A stretch of DNA of 64,000 bases, from contig NZ_SMRS01000004.1 of assembly GCF_008368715.1 (NCBI RefSeq), forward strand, positions 62,001 through 126,000, given 5' to 3'. The notes under the pieces were generated by a model. It worked only from the letters and a program-made list of their open reading frames with translations, was not told the origin of the DNA and did not search any database. Both the position numbers and the translations under genes were made by a program. The stretch is from Nitrincola tapanii. GTDB lineage: Bacteria > Pseudomonadota > Gammaproteobacteria > Pseudomonadales > Balneatricaceae. Shown one piece after another: positions 18,275-27,917 of the stretch (position 1 is its first letter; every line of letters starts with the position of its first letter).

Positions 18275-20989
18275 ATGGATACCAGAATAATTAACTCAAT
18301 TTCAGGTCGCTTAAGCCTTCGTGCACCGCAGCGGGAATCATTAGAGGCATTGGCCAAAGCCATTGATGCGACGGGCGACAGACTGCTCGACCCAAAGCAC
18401 GATGTACCTGCATTGCTGGAAACATTAAAAGCTGAATTTCCTACATTGGAAGATTTCGAGCGGGACTTTCCATCGCTCTGTTTTGCATTGGCTACTGGTG
18501 TGGGTAAAACCCGTTTGATGGGTGCTTTTATCAGCTATTTGCATTTGGCACATGGCATCAAGAATTTTTTTGTACTGGCACCCAACCTGACCATTTATGA
18601 AAAGCTGATTGCCGATTTTAGCCCTGGTACACCTAAGTACGTATTCAAAGGTATTGCCGAGTTCGCCGCTTACCCGCCCGAAGTGATTACCGGAGATAAC
18701 TACGAACAACGCGGCGCACAGGTAATGGGCGATATTTTGGCCAATGTGCGAGTCAATGTGTTTAACATTTCCAAGATCAACTCCGAAGTTCGAGGCGGCA
18801 AAGCACCGCGTATCAAACGGTTGTCTGAATATCTGGGCGATAGTTACTTCAGCTACCTTTCAAGTCTGCCAGATCTCATTCTTCTAATGGATGAATCCCA
18901 CCGATATCGCGCCAGTGCAGGCGTAAAGGCTCTGAACGAACTTAACCCAATCTTGGGCCTTGAGTTAACCGCGACGCCGCAAGTTGAAGCGGGCAGCAAG
19001 ACCATCCCTTTTAAAAATGTGGTAGTGGACTATCCCTTGGCCCGCGCCATGGAAGACGGTTTTGTTAAAGAGCCCGCCGTGGTCACGCAACGGAACTTCG
19101 ACCCTAACCAGTACAGCAAAGAAGACCTTGAAGAGATCAAGCTCAAGGATGGCATCCGTTTGCACGAAGCTACCAAAGTTGAGTTGATTACCTATGCCCA
19201 TGAGAACGACACCCGTATCGTTAAACCTTTTATGCTGGTCATTGCCCGCGATACCACTCATGCCAAAGCGTTGAAAGAGAAACTGGAAACAGTATTCGAT
19301 GGAAAATACGCCGGCAAAGTGATTCAGGTAGATAGCAGCAGCAAAGAAGAAGAAACCGTACAGGCATTGCTGAACGTCGAAAGTAGCGACGAGCCGACCG
19401 AGATCGTTATTCACGTAAACATGCTGAAAGAAGGCTGGGACGTGACCAACCTCTACACCATTGTGCCGCTGCGTGCCGCCAATGCCAAAACCCTGGTAGA
19501 GCAAACCATTGGTCGTGGTTTGCGTTTGCCTTACGGGAAGCGAACAGGTGTTGAACCGGTCGATCGGTTGAGCATTGTCGCCCATGACCGATTCCAGGAA
19601 ATCGTTGATGAAGCCAACAAAGACGATAGCGTATTAAGAAAACTCAAATTCATCGAAGTGGACTTCGAAGAAGAGCAAGGCAAAGAAAACTTTCAGATAG
19701 GCTCAAATATCGACGCGCAGATTTTTGGAGGTGAGACGAAAGGCAGTGCCGGCACCACCTACAAACCGACAACACAAGAGAAGCCGCTGTTTGTTTCTGA
19801 GCCGGAAAAGAAAGCTGCCAGCGCTGCGCTAGCGGTTATCAAACAATATCAGGCTAAACCCGAGCAGGCACCCACAAGCCAGGCTCTTCATTCGGAATCA
19901 GTACAAAAGCAGATTGTTGCAGCGGTAAAAGAGCACCTCACCCAAGGCCAGCAGTCGCTGTTAGAGGATGAAGAGCAGATTGATATTGCCGATGTGGTCG
20001 CCAAAACAACGGCGTTAGTCGTCAATAACACTATCGACATTCCACGTATTATCGTAACGCCCAAAGGCACCGTAACCAGTGGTTACCGCGCCTTTACACT
20101 CGATGTGTCGGGCATCAAAGGTCTCAAACCACAAGAGCGTTCGCTGGTAAGCCAGAGCCTGCAAACCAATGAGCAGACGGAAATTGGTGAGGGCGATTCT
20201 GGCAACTATGAGCCCATCAAAGAAAACTACATCCTCAAAAAGCTGTTCGACTACGACGACATTCCCTACGACGAGCATGCCGAGTTACTTTATGACTTGG
20301 CAAAGCAAGCCGTTGAGTGCTTGAGTGCTGTCAATGATGAAAAGGACGTCGAAAACATTCTTCAGAATCAGAGCGATGCCATTGCCCGGCTGATTCATGC
20401 CCAAATGGATAAGCATTTCTATGAAGATGCTACCGAATATGAAGTTGAAGTTCGCAGTGGATTCACCACGCTGAAGGAGTGCTCCTATACCGCTACCCAA
20501 GGTCAGGATGTGAAAAGCTATCGCGACACCGTGACCGAAGTAAGCAAGCTCAAACAAATGCTATTCGGCGGTTTCAATAAATGCCTATACCCGATTCAGA
20601 AGTTTGATTCTGACACCGAGCGGCGCTTCGCCATCATCCTGGAGCGTGATGCCATTAAATGGTTCAAGCCCGCCAAGGGACAATTCAAGATGTACTACAA
20701 AAAAGGAACTGAACATCCTGAATATGTCCCAGATTTTATTGTGGAGACTAACGACTACATTTTGATGGTGGAAACCAAGAGCTCACAACATAAAAATGCT
20801 GATGGCACTTGGAGTGCAGAAGTGACAGAAAAATCAAAATCCGGTGTTAAGTGGTGCTCGAATGCCTCTCAATACTTGAAAGCCAACGGTGGTAAAGAGT
20901 GGAAGTATCTCTTGATCCCTCATGACCAAGTGAAAGAAGCCAATACTCTGAGTAGCTATGTAGATAAATTTGAGAGCCGGGAGCAGTGA
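18275..20989 (+). CDS. res: Type III restriction endonuclease subunit (Res)
   Basis: A 904-residue helicase-nuclease. ATPase motifs: ATGVGKTRLMGAF at about 73, MDESHRYRA near 205 and LTATP near 231 in the first RecA lobe, then VNMLKEGWDVTNLYTIVPLRAA and TIGRGLRLPYG in the second. Near the C-terminus YVPDFIV (Asp 820) and MVETKS (Glu 833, Lys 835) form a PD-ExK nuclease site. It needs Mod to find its target and cuts after converging along DNA. It starts 15 bases downstream of mod. The 154 bases after it contain an imperfect ACTGGTG/CACCAGT hairpin without a T run, so its end is not a clear terminator. Confidence 0.93.
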   Translation: MDTRIINSISGRLSLRAPQRESLEALAKAIDATGDRLLDPKHDVPALLETLKAEFPTLEDFERDFPSLCFALATGVGKTRLMGAFISYLHLAHGIKNFFVLAPNLTIYEKLIADFSPGTPKYVFKGIAEFAAYPPEVITGDNYEQRGAQVMGDILANVRVNVFNISKINSEVRGGKAPRIKRLSEYLGDSYFSYLSSLPDLILLMDESHRYRASAGVKALNELNPILGLELTATPQVEAGSKTIPFKNVVVDYPLARAMEDGFVKEPAVVTQRNFDPNQYSKEDLEEIKLKDGIRLHEATKVELITYAHENDTRIVKPFMLVIARDTTHAKALKEKLETVFDGKYAGKVIQVDSSSKEEETVQALLNVESSDEPTEIVIHVNMLKEGWDVTNLYTIVPLRAANAKTLVEQTIGRGLRLPYGKRTGVEPVDRLSIVAHDRFQEIVDEANKDDSVLRKLKFIEVDFEEEQGKENFQIGSNIDAQIFGGETKGSAGTTYKPTTQEKPLFVSEPEKKAASAALAVIKQYQAKPEQAPTSQALHSESVQKQIVAAVKEHLTQGQQSLLEDEEQIDIADVVAKTTALVVNNTIDIPRIIVTPKGTVTSGYRAFTLDVSGIKGLKPQERSLVSQSLQTNEQTEIGEGDSGNYEPIKENYILKKLFDYDDIPYDEHAELLYDLAKQAVECLSAVNDEKDVENILQNQSDAIARLIHAQMDKHFYEDATEYEVEVRSGFTTLKECSYTATQGQDVKSYRDTVTEVSKLKQMLFGGFNKCLYPIQKFDSDTERRFAIILERDAIKWFKPAKGQFKMYYKKGTEHPEYVPDFIVETNDYILMVETKSSQHKNADGTWSAEVTEKSKSGVKWCSNASQYLKANGGKEWKYLLIPHDQVKEANTLSSYVDKFESREQ

Positions 20990-21143
20990 TAGAAACGTCA
21001 CTGACGTGAGTGGGGAACAACTGGTGGGAGCTCCATAGCCCTTTCACCAGTCGAACTGATAAATGTGGTTTTTTGGTCGGTTATCAAGACTTAACTGATA
21101 GCTCATACAGTAATTTGATTAGATAAATACATGGAGTCGCCTG

Positions 21144-23015
21144 ATGGATGCAAAGGCCAGAGACCTGAACCAGATTTTCGATGGAACGATTTCATTCCAG
21201 ATCCCGCTGTTTCAGCGCCCCTATGTATGGAGCAAGGAAAAGAACTGGGAGCCCCTGTGGGACGATATCCAGGGCTTGCTGGATTACGATCTGCAATTTG
21301 GTCGGCACCGTAAGCACTTCTTGGGTGCTGTAGTGCTGGAGCAACTGAGAAACGTTGCAGGTTCAATTGAAGCTCACCAGGTCATCGACGGCCAACAGCG
21401 TTTCACCACGCTACAACTTATTATGCTTGCTGCCAGGGACCTGGCAAAACGGCTTGATAACGAGAAGTATTTTGACCGCTTTAATGACCTGGTGACCAAT
21501 AAGGCCAGTAAGGTTGACTACGAGCACGAAAAATACAAAGTCTGGCCTACTAACCGGGACAGAGACGCGTTCAAAGCTCTTCACGAGCTGACAACTGATG
21601 CTGATCTGACTGCCAATACAATGACCGACGGCTACCGATATTTTTCCAGCCAGCTGCACAGTTGGATATCCGGTGTGCTGGATGAGGTAGAGGTGACCGA
21701 GCAGGCAATCGATACCGAGGAGAGGCTGGCTGCCCTGTGGAAAGTGATCAGCAGCGGCCTTCAGGTGGTGGTGATCAACTTGGGAGAGGACGATGAATCC
21801 CAGGTGATTTTTGAAACCCTTAACGCCCGTGGCACCCAATTGTTGCCCGCCGATCTGGTGAAAAATTACCTGTTTCGCAAAGCACAGACTGAAGCTCGGG
21901 ACATTGAAGGGCTCTATAAGCGCCACTGGTCCGCTTTTGATGATAAGTTCTGGCGTAAAGAGGTCACCCAAGGCCGAGCCAAGCGTCCGCGGATTGATCT
22001 GTTCCTGCAGCATTACCTTACACTTATGATGCGCGAAGAAGTGCGTCCGGCTCACCTGTTCGAGTCGTTCAAAGAGTATGTCGAAAACCGGCAGGCATTG
22101 GCTGAGTTGTCTGAAGAGCAGCAGCCCTTGAAGCCAAAACTTACTGTAATGCCGGTTACGACCGAGGAGCAACTCAAGGCACTATCCCGATACGCTCAGG
22201 CGTTCAAGACCTTTGCGGAGCCGCCAGCCAATTCACGGCTGTCGATATTTCTCAAACGCCTGGAGGCGGTGGATACCGCGACGGTGTATCCCCTTCTATT
22301 ACTCGCTTGCGACCAGTTGCTGCCGGCCAAGCGGCAGGAGTTCGAACGTTTCCTCACGGTAATTGAGTCCTTCCTGGTGCGGCGCATGGTCTGTGGACTC
22401 ACGTCCAAGAACTACAACCGTCTGTTCCTGGATGTTATCAGGACATTGGATCGGGAGGGGGCACTGACCGCAGAAAACCTGAAAACAGTCCTTCAGGTTA
22501 GTGATGGTGATAGTGTGCGGTTCCCGACGGATGACGAGTTTAAAAGCAGTATCCTCTATCGTCCCATCTATACCGCATTGGCCCAGTACAAAATTCGTGC
22601 GGTGCTGGAGGCCATCGACCAAGAGCAGGCTGACCGCAAGAGCGAGCATTTGGAGCTGCCCAGCGATCTAACCATTGAGCACGTCATGCCGGTCAAGTGG
22701 GAGCTGAACTGGCCAATTCCTCAGGAGCATCTGACCGACCCTGAGGCCAAATTGCAGTTCACGCAGCTGAGGGATCAACGGCTGCACACCTTGGGTAATC
22801 TGACACTGATTACCGGCAGCCTGAATCCATCTCTATCTAATGACAGTTGGCAGAAAAAACGTCCGGAATTGGCCAAGTACAGCAAATTGAATATAAACCG
22901 CTATTTCTACCCAGTGCATGAGGGGGAAGACCCTTTGGCGCAGTGGAACGAAGATACCATATGTCAGCGTGGGCAGGTTTTGTACGAAGCGGCCAGCAGG
23001 GTGTGGCCATATTGA
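21144..23015 (+). CDS. DUF262/DUF1524 protein (GmrSD/type IV restriction-like)
   Basis: A 623-residue single-chain protein in which the DUF262 (GmrS-like) and DUF1524 (GmrD-like HNH) parts are fused. DUF262 marks are IPLFQRPYVWSKEKNWEPLW at about 18-37, VIDGQQRFTTLQLI near 79 and FETLNARGTQLLPADLVKNYL. The C-terminal nuclease has LTIEHVMPVKW, RLHTLGNLTLITGSLN and LSNDSWQKKR, the His-Asn-His set. DUF262 proteins use NTP hydrolysis to control DNA cleavage, typically of modified phage DNA. It has an ATG at 21144 with GGAG 9 bases upstream and its own 150-base leader, so it is probably a separate system from Mod-Res. Confidence 0.9.
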   Translation: MDAKARDLNQIFDGTISFQIPLFQRPYVWSKEKNWEPLWDDIQGLLDYDLQFGRHRKHFLGAVVLEQLRNVAGSIEAHQVIDGQQRFTTLQLIMLAARDLAKRLDNEKYFDRFNDLVTNKASKVDYEHEKYKVWPTNRDRDAFKALHELTTDADLTANTMTDGYRYFSSQLHSWISGVLDEVEVTEQAIDTEERLAALWKVISSGLQVVVINLGEDDESQVIFETLNARGTQLLPADLVKNYLFRKAQTEARDIEGLYKRHWSAFDDKFWRKEVTQGRAKRPRIDLFLQHYLTLMMREEVRPAHLFESFKEYVENRQALAELSEEQQPLKPKLTVMPVTTEEQLKALSRYAQAFKTFAEPPANSRLSIFLKRLEAVDTATVYPLLLLACDQLLPAKRQEFERFLTVIESFLVRRMVCGLTSKNYNRLFLDVIRTLDREGALTAENLKTVLQVSDGDSVRFPTDDEFKSSILYRPIYTALAQYKIRAVLEAIDQEQADRKSEHLELPSDLTIEHVMPVKWELNWPIPQEHLTDPEAKLQFTQLRDQRLHTLGNLTLITGSLNPSLSNDSWQKKRPELAKYSKLNINRYFYPVHEGEDPLAQWNEDTICQRGQVLYEAASRVWPY

Positions 23016-23072
23016 TGCCCAATCGACGCTGGTCAGTTACAGTACCGTCAAAGAACCTTGGAATACGAGACC

Positions 23073-24077
23073 ATGAAACAACTACAGGCTGAGCAGCTGG
23101 CTCAGATCCAGAATGCGGATGTCCACTTCGGCGACCTTACGCTGCTTGTTGGTCCTCAAGCCAGCGGTAAAAGCGTGTTTCTGCAGCTGTTCAAGCTGGT
23201 GCAGGATCATGGTCCCATCACAAAAACGCTCAAGCGCTTTGGCTACAGTTACGATCAGGGGCCTGATACAGATGGGGACCCTTTGCTGACACTGATGTTC
23301 GGTGAAGGCATGGGGGCTATATGGCGGCAGGAATCGGTCGTTAAAGCGGACGGCAAAGCGGTTGATCTATCCGGGCTGAGAAAAGGAAACGGCAAGGATC
23401 AAGAGTCGGTATTCTTTATTCCAGCGCAGCGTGTGCTGACCTTGGATCAGGGACGCCCGCGTAACTTTGACAGTTTTGCAGCACTAGACCCCTTTGTGGT
23501 GAAGAGCTTCAGTGAGCATCTGCGGCAGTTGATGGAGAAAGGGTTGGGGGGCAAGGATAACCAGCTGTTCCCGATCAAAAGCCGGCTGAAAGAGGTACTG
23601 CGCGATCGTATTGATGACAGTATCTTCCATGGCGCAACCGTTACTCAGGAAGTACATGACCTGAAAAAACGGATTGTGATCAATGTCGGTGGGGCTACCC
23701 TGCCGTACATGGCCTGGTCGGCCGGTCAGCGGGAGTTTATGCCGCTGCTGTTCAGCCTGTACTGGCTGATGCCATCGGCAGGCACGCCACGTCGCAAAGG
23801 GGTCGACTGGGTGGTGATATCCACACACTCGCCGCTATTGTTGGAGGCCGTTTGGGCCATACGTATGTTGCAGTCAAACCAGGGAACAGGGGCTTATCAA
23901 AAGGGGCTACAAGCATTGAAGGCCTCCGACCGCTCACAGATAAAGCCGGGTAACACGCGGCTGTGTCTGGGCAGCGCGGATATTGATTCCCTAGACGCTT
24001 TCACTGGTTGGCCAGCGATAAGATCGCTATTACCAAAGGCAGCAAACAGGCCAGAGCCGCCGCCCAGATGGGTTTGA
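23073..24077 (+). pseudogene. ABC-type AAA ATPase (AAA_15/RecF-like), probably damaged
   Basis: The start at ATG 23073 (longer TTG start at 23058) gives a P-loop LLVGPQASGKSVFLQLFKLV, a Q-loop-like region and AWSAGQREFMPLLFSLYWLM (signature motif). The expected Walker B and D-loop block between PRRKGVDWVV and ISTHSPLLLE is missing; both sides of the gap carry V-V-I, so a deletion of roughly 25-30 residues is likely. Near 24000 the frame seems to change, since another frame continues as ASDKIAITKGSKQARAAAQMG and ends at a TGA overlapping the jetD GTG. The protein is probably inactive. What it originally paired with is unclear. Confidence 0.6.
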
Positions 24078-24099
24078 TTCCAGTGCGCCAGCTGACGCT

Positions 24100-24945
24100 G
24101 TGAGCCTGACACGCTGCTTCATAGAGAGGATACACGCCAGGGTGGCCAAAACACCACAAACACGATTGCCTGACTACCTTGAAAAAATCGCTGCTGGCAA
24201 GCCGGTAAACTACAGTGCTTTTGAGAAACAGCTGGAGCTTGCAGGCATCACGGATCGTCAGCGACGGGACCTGTTCCGTGTCAAGCTTGCCGGGCCCAAT
24301 CGTCATATCGTCGAAATTCTTGACCAAGTGGCATTCAATAAACTACAAAATCGTTTTGTTCAGCAAGCGCTGACAGACCGTGTGAGCGCCGCAGTGGCCG
24401 GTAACAGTCATCGGGTGAGTGTGAGCGGTGCTTGTTTGTTACTGCGCCGTGAGTCGGTACCCCATCCTCAGGTTGTACTGTTCGAAGGGCAGGAGTGGCA
24501 TTGTCCGGTCAAACCGGCAGAGCGCGCACTGCTGGTTGAGAACCTTGAGAATTTCCTCGCGCTTGCGCGAACCTTGGCGATTCTGCCTGACTGTGGCTGG
24601 TGCCCGAGCGAGCCGGTCGATCTTTTATATGCGGCAGGTAACCAAATCACCAACGCTATACTGCAGCCGTTTCTGTCACGCTACGCCGAGTTGAACTGCC
24701 TGTTCGATCCTGACCCAGGGGGTATTCATATGTTTAGAACCCTGCGTCAACGTATGCCACAGTTTTCTATGCGCTTTCTCTATCCTCGCGATATCGAAGC
24801 GCGGCTGGCAGCCTCCAACCGGTTGCTGGATGTTCACGTGCGAACAGACTTGATCAACTACACAGGGATAAGCCCGGAGGTAGACCGGCTGATTGCATTG
24901 TTGCGCCGAACTAACAGGACCCTCGAGCAGGAAACCTACATTTAA
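24100..24945 (+). CDS. jetD: Wadjet JetD (MksG) Toprim nuclease
   Basis: A 281-residue protein whose second half is a Toprim-like domain: LLVENLENFLALAR near 145-158 provides the first Glu, and CLFDPDPGGIHMFRTLR near 200-216 provides the D-x-D pair. The N-terminal half is helical and charged, likely a DNA/JetABC-contacting arm. In Wadjet/MksBEFG systems JetD cuts plasmid DNA bent by the condensin-like JetABC complex. GTG 24100 overlaps the TGA of an upstream short frame, and jetC follows after 17 bases. It is shorter than many type I JetD proteins (about 380-400 residues), in line with another Wadjet subtype. Confidence 0.8.
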   Translation: MSLTRCFIERIHARVAKTPQTRLPDYLEKIAAGKPVNYSAFEKQLELAGITDRQRRDLFRVKLAGPNRHIVEILDQVAFNKLQNRFVQQALTDRVSAAVAGNSHRVSVSGACLLLRRESVPHPQVVLFEGQEWHCPVKPAERALLVENLENFLALARTLAILPDCGWCPSEPVDLLYAAGNQITNAILQPFLSRYAELNCLFDPDPGGIHMFRTLRQRMPQFSMRFLYPRDIEARLAASNRLLDVHVRTDLINYTGISPEVDRLIALLRRTNRTLEQETYI

Positions 24946-24962
24946 CGGAAGAGAGATTAAGC

Positions 24963-27917
24963 ATGGATACGCTGTTTCAACAAATCGATACCTGCCCTGA
25001 TCTGTACGCCATTCGCCAGTTAGTGTTCGTGAACAGTGCCGCTTACGCCTATACCGAGATTCGGGTTGATCAGCACACGGCGCTGTTTGGCCGCAACAAT
25101 CTCGGGAAAACCTCGATGCTGAATGCGCTCAAGCTGTTTCTGTTGCCAGAAGAGAACTTCAAGAAGTGTGATCGAAAGTTTGGTTTCTGCAGCCGTTCAG
25201 GGGATTTCTACAGTGCGCAGGAGAGTTTCAAGTATTACTTTCCGGACCAGAACTCATTCATCTTGCTGGAAGCCGAAAACCTCTATGGGCCTTTTTGCGT
25301 CCTACTTCATCAAGGGCGCAAGGAGTTCAGCTATGCACGTATAGTCGTGCCCTGTGCCTACGAGGAGATTCGGCACCTGCTCTGGGATTTTGCCGCTGAC
25401 TGTAATGAGGGCCTGGGTGCACCGCTGGAAACACTTTCACTCGCTTCTATCCAGGCTGAGCTCAGTCAATTGGGCGGTGAATCACTGCATGACAGCAAAA
25501 CCATTCGGGAGCGGCTCTTTGCCTATCACCCAATGAGCCGCGAAGAGGGCCGCTATTGCCTGCTGCCCCTAAAACAGGGTGGCACGGACCGGGAGCTGGC
25601 GGCCTGGAAGCAGCTGATCCATCTGGCCTTTGATATCGGCGCCAACGACAGTCGAACCTTGCCCGATGCGCTGGCAACAATTATCGAAGGAGAAAAGCAG
25701 CGCAAGTCGGATGAGTTGAGCATCGATCTCAATCAGATCCTGCAGGACTATGAACAGTTACGTGCGGAACGGGATGAGCTTCAGCGGGTCAGCAATGCGC
25801 GGGAGGACTGGGAGCGTTTCGATACCTGTTATCGGCAGTATGAGGCACAATCACGCGATGTGGGGCAGTTTTATGTCGACTTGAAGGCGGCCCTGGCAGC
25901 AGAGCAGTCAACCATTGTGCCGTTGATTGAGAAAGCCGTTCAGACACATGAGGCCGCTCAAGAAGTCTGGAATAAGGTCAAAACTGGTTTCAGGGACTCA
26001 AGTGATCGTGTCAAGCAGCTGGAGGGTAGTCAAGCGGAGCGAGAGCAGCAACTGAAGCAAAGTGAAACGGCAGTTAAACGGATCAGCGACATTCAGCGTG
26101 CGTATCCGGGCCTTGATCCTGATGAGCTGTTGGCTGAGTTGCAGCAGCAGGCAAAGCGTAAAGCTGCATTTATTGAGGATTTGCAGGATGAAGGCCAGCG
26201 TCAAGCGCGTATGGAGCAGCTCAATCATGCTTTGATCCGCGACCGTAAAAGACGTGATCGAATCAATGTTCAGCTGGAACACGTTAAGCCTACAGTGCTG
26301 GATCAGTTGGACCCACAAGCCGCCACGGTGCTGTATAACCTTGCCCCCGCACTTGCCGAAGTAACACCCGTGCTGGATCAGCCATCTCGTGAGGTGATGC
26401 AACAGTTTGCTGGTCTTTTTGAGTTGGCAGAGGATGCTTGGGTTTTGTGTGGTGAACCTGTGCCCAATGTCACAATATTGCCCTACAACCCTGAGGCCGT
26501 AAGAGAGCAGCTCGAGCAACAACTGATTAAACTGAAAGATGCCATTCAGAAACAAGATCTGGAATTAAAAGAGCTGTTGGCCTGTACGCGATTCACCCAG
26601 GCAGAGCAGCGAGAAAAGCTGAAGGCAGAGCAGGCTGAGCTAAGTATTCTCCAAACCCACATCACGCTCATGAAGGCCAGTGATACCCACTTCCAGCAGT
26701 TCAAAAAAGCGCAAGCATCGCTTGCGGAATTGCAGCAACAAATTGCGGACGCCCGGCACGATTCTGAGCGCTACAAAAAACAGTACAACGAAGCCCTGGG
26801 GCTGGAGCAGCAAGCGCGAGAATCACTGGACGCCCTGAAGGTGCAAAAACAGACCGTGTCTGAACAGCTGGGTCGTCTGGAGCTGTTGCGTAACAGTCAT
26901 GGTGTGTTGCAAGGGTGGGCATCACACCTTGAACCCATGACCCGCACACTACCGGAGGATGCGCTTGCTGTTTTGGAGCGTCAGTGCATTGAGATGGGTG
27001 AACTGCAGCAGAAACTGATGGAGGCTCTGCGCACGCTGCTGAGCCAGCAGTTGTTGGAAAGCGACGGCAGTGAGTCTTACCGGGTGAGCTTCGAGATGGC
27101 ACATGTGAAGGCCTTGCGTCAGCAGTTTGAGCGGCTGTTCAGTACCCTTGAAGGGCAGCAGATGGACTATGACAACCGGGTACGTGCGCACAACAAAAAC
27201 ACATCCATACAGATGGACGCATTGCGAGATGCCGGGCGTCAGATCAGAGGATTTATCGCCGAAATCAATCGCGAGTTTGGCGCCTACAGCGTATCAAACC
27301 TGGAAGAAGTTCAGTTTGCCTGTGATCTTCATCCCCGCTTTCAACTGCTGCTGAGCGATCTGGACAAGATCAACCTGTTTGGAGAGGAGTTGCATGACCA
27401 GCGCTTGTATCAACGCCTGAATGACTTCTGTGACGAATTCTTCCGCGATTCCGGACGCTACGGACGGGTACTGCAGATGCATCAGTTGATCGAGAAGGTA
27501 CGGTATCGGTTTCGTCTGTCTGGGCAGGACCAATTCACCGAGAATGCACAATCCAATGGTACCACCAGTATGGTCAACAGCCTGCTGTTATCCATCCTGC
27601 TGAAGCGCTTGCTGGCGCAGGATGCGCAAATTTGCCTGCCGTTGGTGATGGATGAAATGGCTTCGATCGACCAACAGAACCTGCAGACGGCGGTTGAGAT
27701 AGCCCAGCAGCATGGCTTTGTGCTGTTTGGAGCGAGCCCGGATATGTCGGCCGAGATTGTGCAGGCGGTGCGCCATTACATTTATCTGGGTATGTTCAAG
27801 GCCACGGAGAAGGCTTACAGCGAGCAACGCCGTGTGGTCTACCACGGTGCCTGTGAGTCACTGCGCCCACTGGCGAAAAACAGCGTTACCCCTGAGTTGG
27901 TTGAGGCAGATGGATGA
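24963..27917 (+). CDS. jetC: Wadjet JetC (MksB) SMC-like ATPase
   Basis: A 984-residue MukB-like SMC protein. The head N-part has GRNNLGKTSMLNALKLFLLP (P-loop at about 43-50). Long coiled-coil arms run from about 260 to 800 with a hinge-like break near 430-520. The C-part has TTSMVNSLLLSILLKRL (signature-like) and CLPLVMDEMASID near 890-901 (Walker B). Together with the kleisin JetA and the KITE protein JetB it forms a loop-extruding complex that recognises small circular DNA. It starts with ATG after GAGAGATTAAGC and overlaps jetA at ATGA, so the operon is tightly coupled. The length is typical of non-type-I JetC. Confidence 0.88.
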   Translation: MDTLFQQIDTCPDLYAIRQLVFVNSAAYAYTEIRVDQHTALFGRNNLGKTSMLNALKLFLLPEENFKKCDRKFGFCSRSGDFYSAQESFKYYFPDQNSFILLEAENLYGPFCVLLHQGRKEFSYARIVVPCAYEEIRHLLWDFAADCNEGLGAPLETLSLASIQAELSQLGGESLHDSKTIRERLFAYHPMSREEGRYCLLPLKQGGTDRELAAWKQLIHLAFDIGANDSRTLPDALATIIEGEKQRKSDELSIDLNQILQDYEQLRAERDELQRVSNAREDWERFDTCYRQYEAQSRDVGQFYVDLKAALAAEQSTIVPLIEKAVQTHEAAQEVWNKVKTGFRDSSDRVKQLEGSQAEREQQLKQSETAVKRISDIQRAYPGLDPDELLAELQQQAKRKAAFIEDLQDEGQRQARMEQLNHALIRDRKRRDRINVQLEHVKPTVLDQLDPQAATVLYNLAPALAEVTPVLDQPSREVMQQFAGLFELAEDAWVLCGEPVPNVTILPYNPEAVREQLEQQLIKLKDAIQKQDLELKELLACTRFTQAEQREKLKAEQAELSILQTHITLMKASDTHFQQFKKAQASLAELQQQIADARHDSERYKKQYNEALGLEQQARESLDALKVQKQTVSEQLGRLELLRNSHGVLQGWASHLEPMTRTLPEDALAVLERQCIEMGELQQKLMEALRTLLSQQLLESDGSESYRVSFEMAHVKALRQQFERLFSTLEGQQMDYDNRVRAHNKNTSIQMDALRDAGRQIRGFIAEINREFGAYSVSNLEEVQFACDLHPRFQLLLSDLDKINLFGEELHDQRLYQRLNDFCDEFFRDSGRYGRVLQMHQLIEKVRYRFRLSGQDQFTENAQSNGTTSMVNSLLLSILLKRLLAQDAQICLPLVMDEMASIDQQNLQTAVEIAQQHGFVLFGASPDMSAEIVQAVRHYIYLGMFKATEKAYSEQRRVVYHGACESLRPLAKNSVTPELVEADG

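Noticed and set aside
10647-20989. BREX or DISARM system
   Set aside because: No PglZ, BrxC/PglY, DUF1998 (DrmB) or PLD gene is present; the methyltransferase and nuclease are a type III pair.
23484-23828. Minus-strand open frame within the damaged ATPase gene
   Set aside because: It mirrors the codon pattern of the plus-strand P-loop protein and shows no domain.
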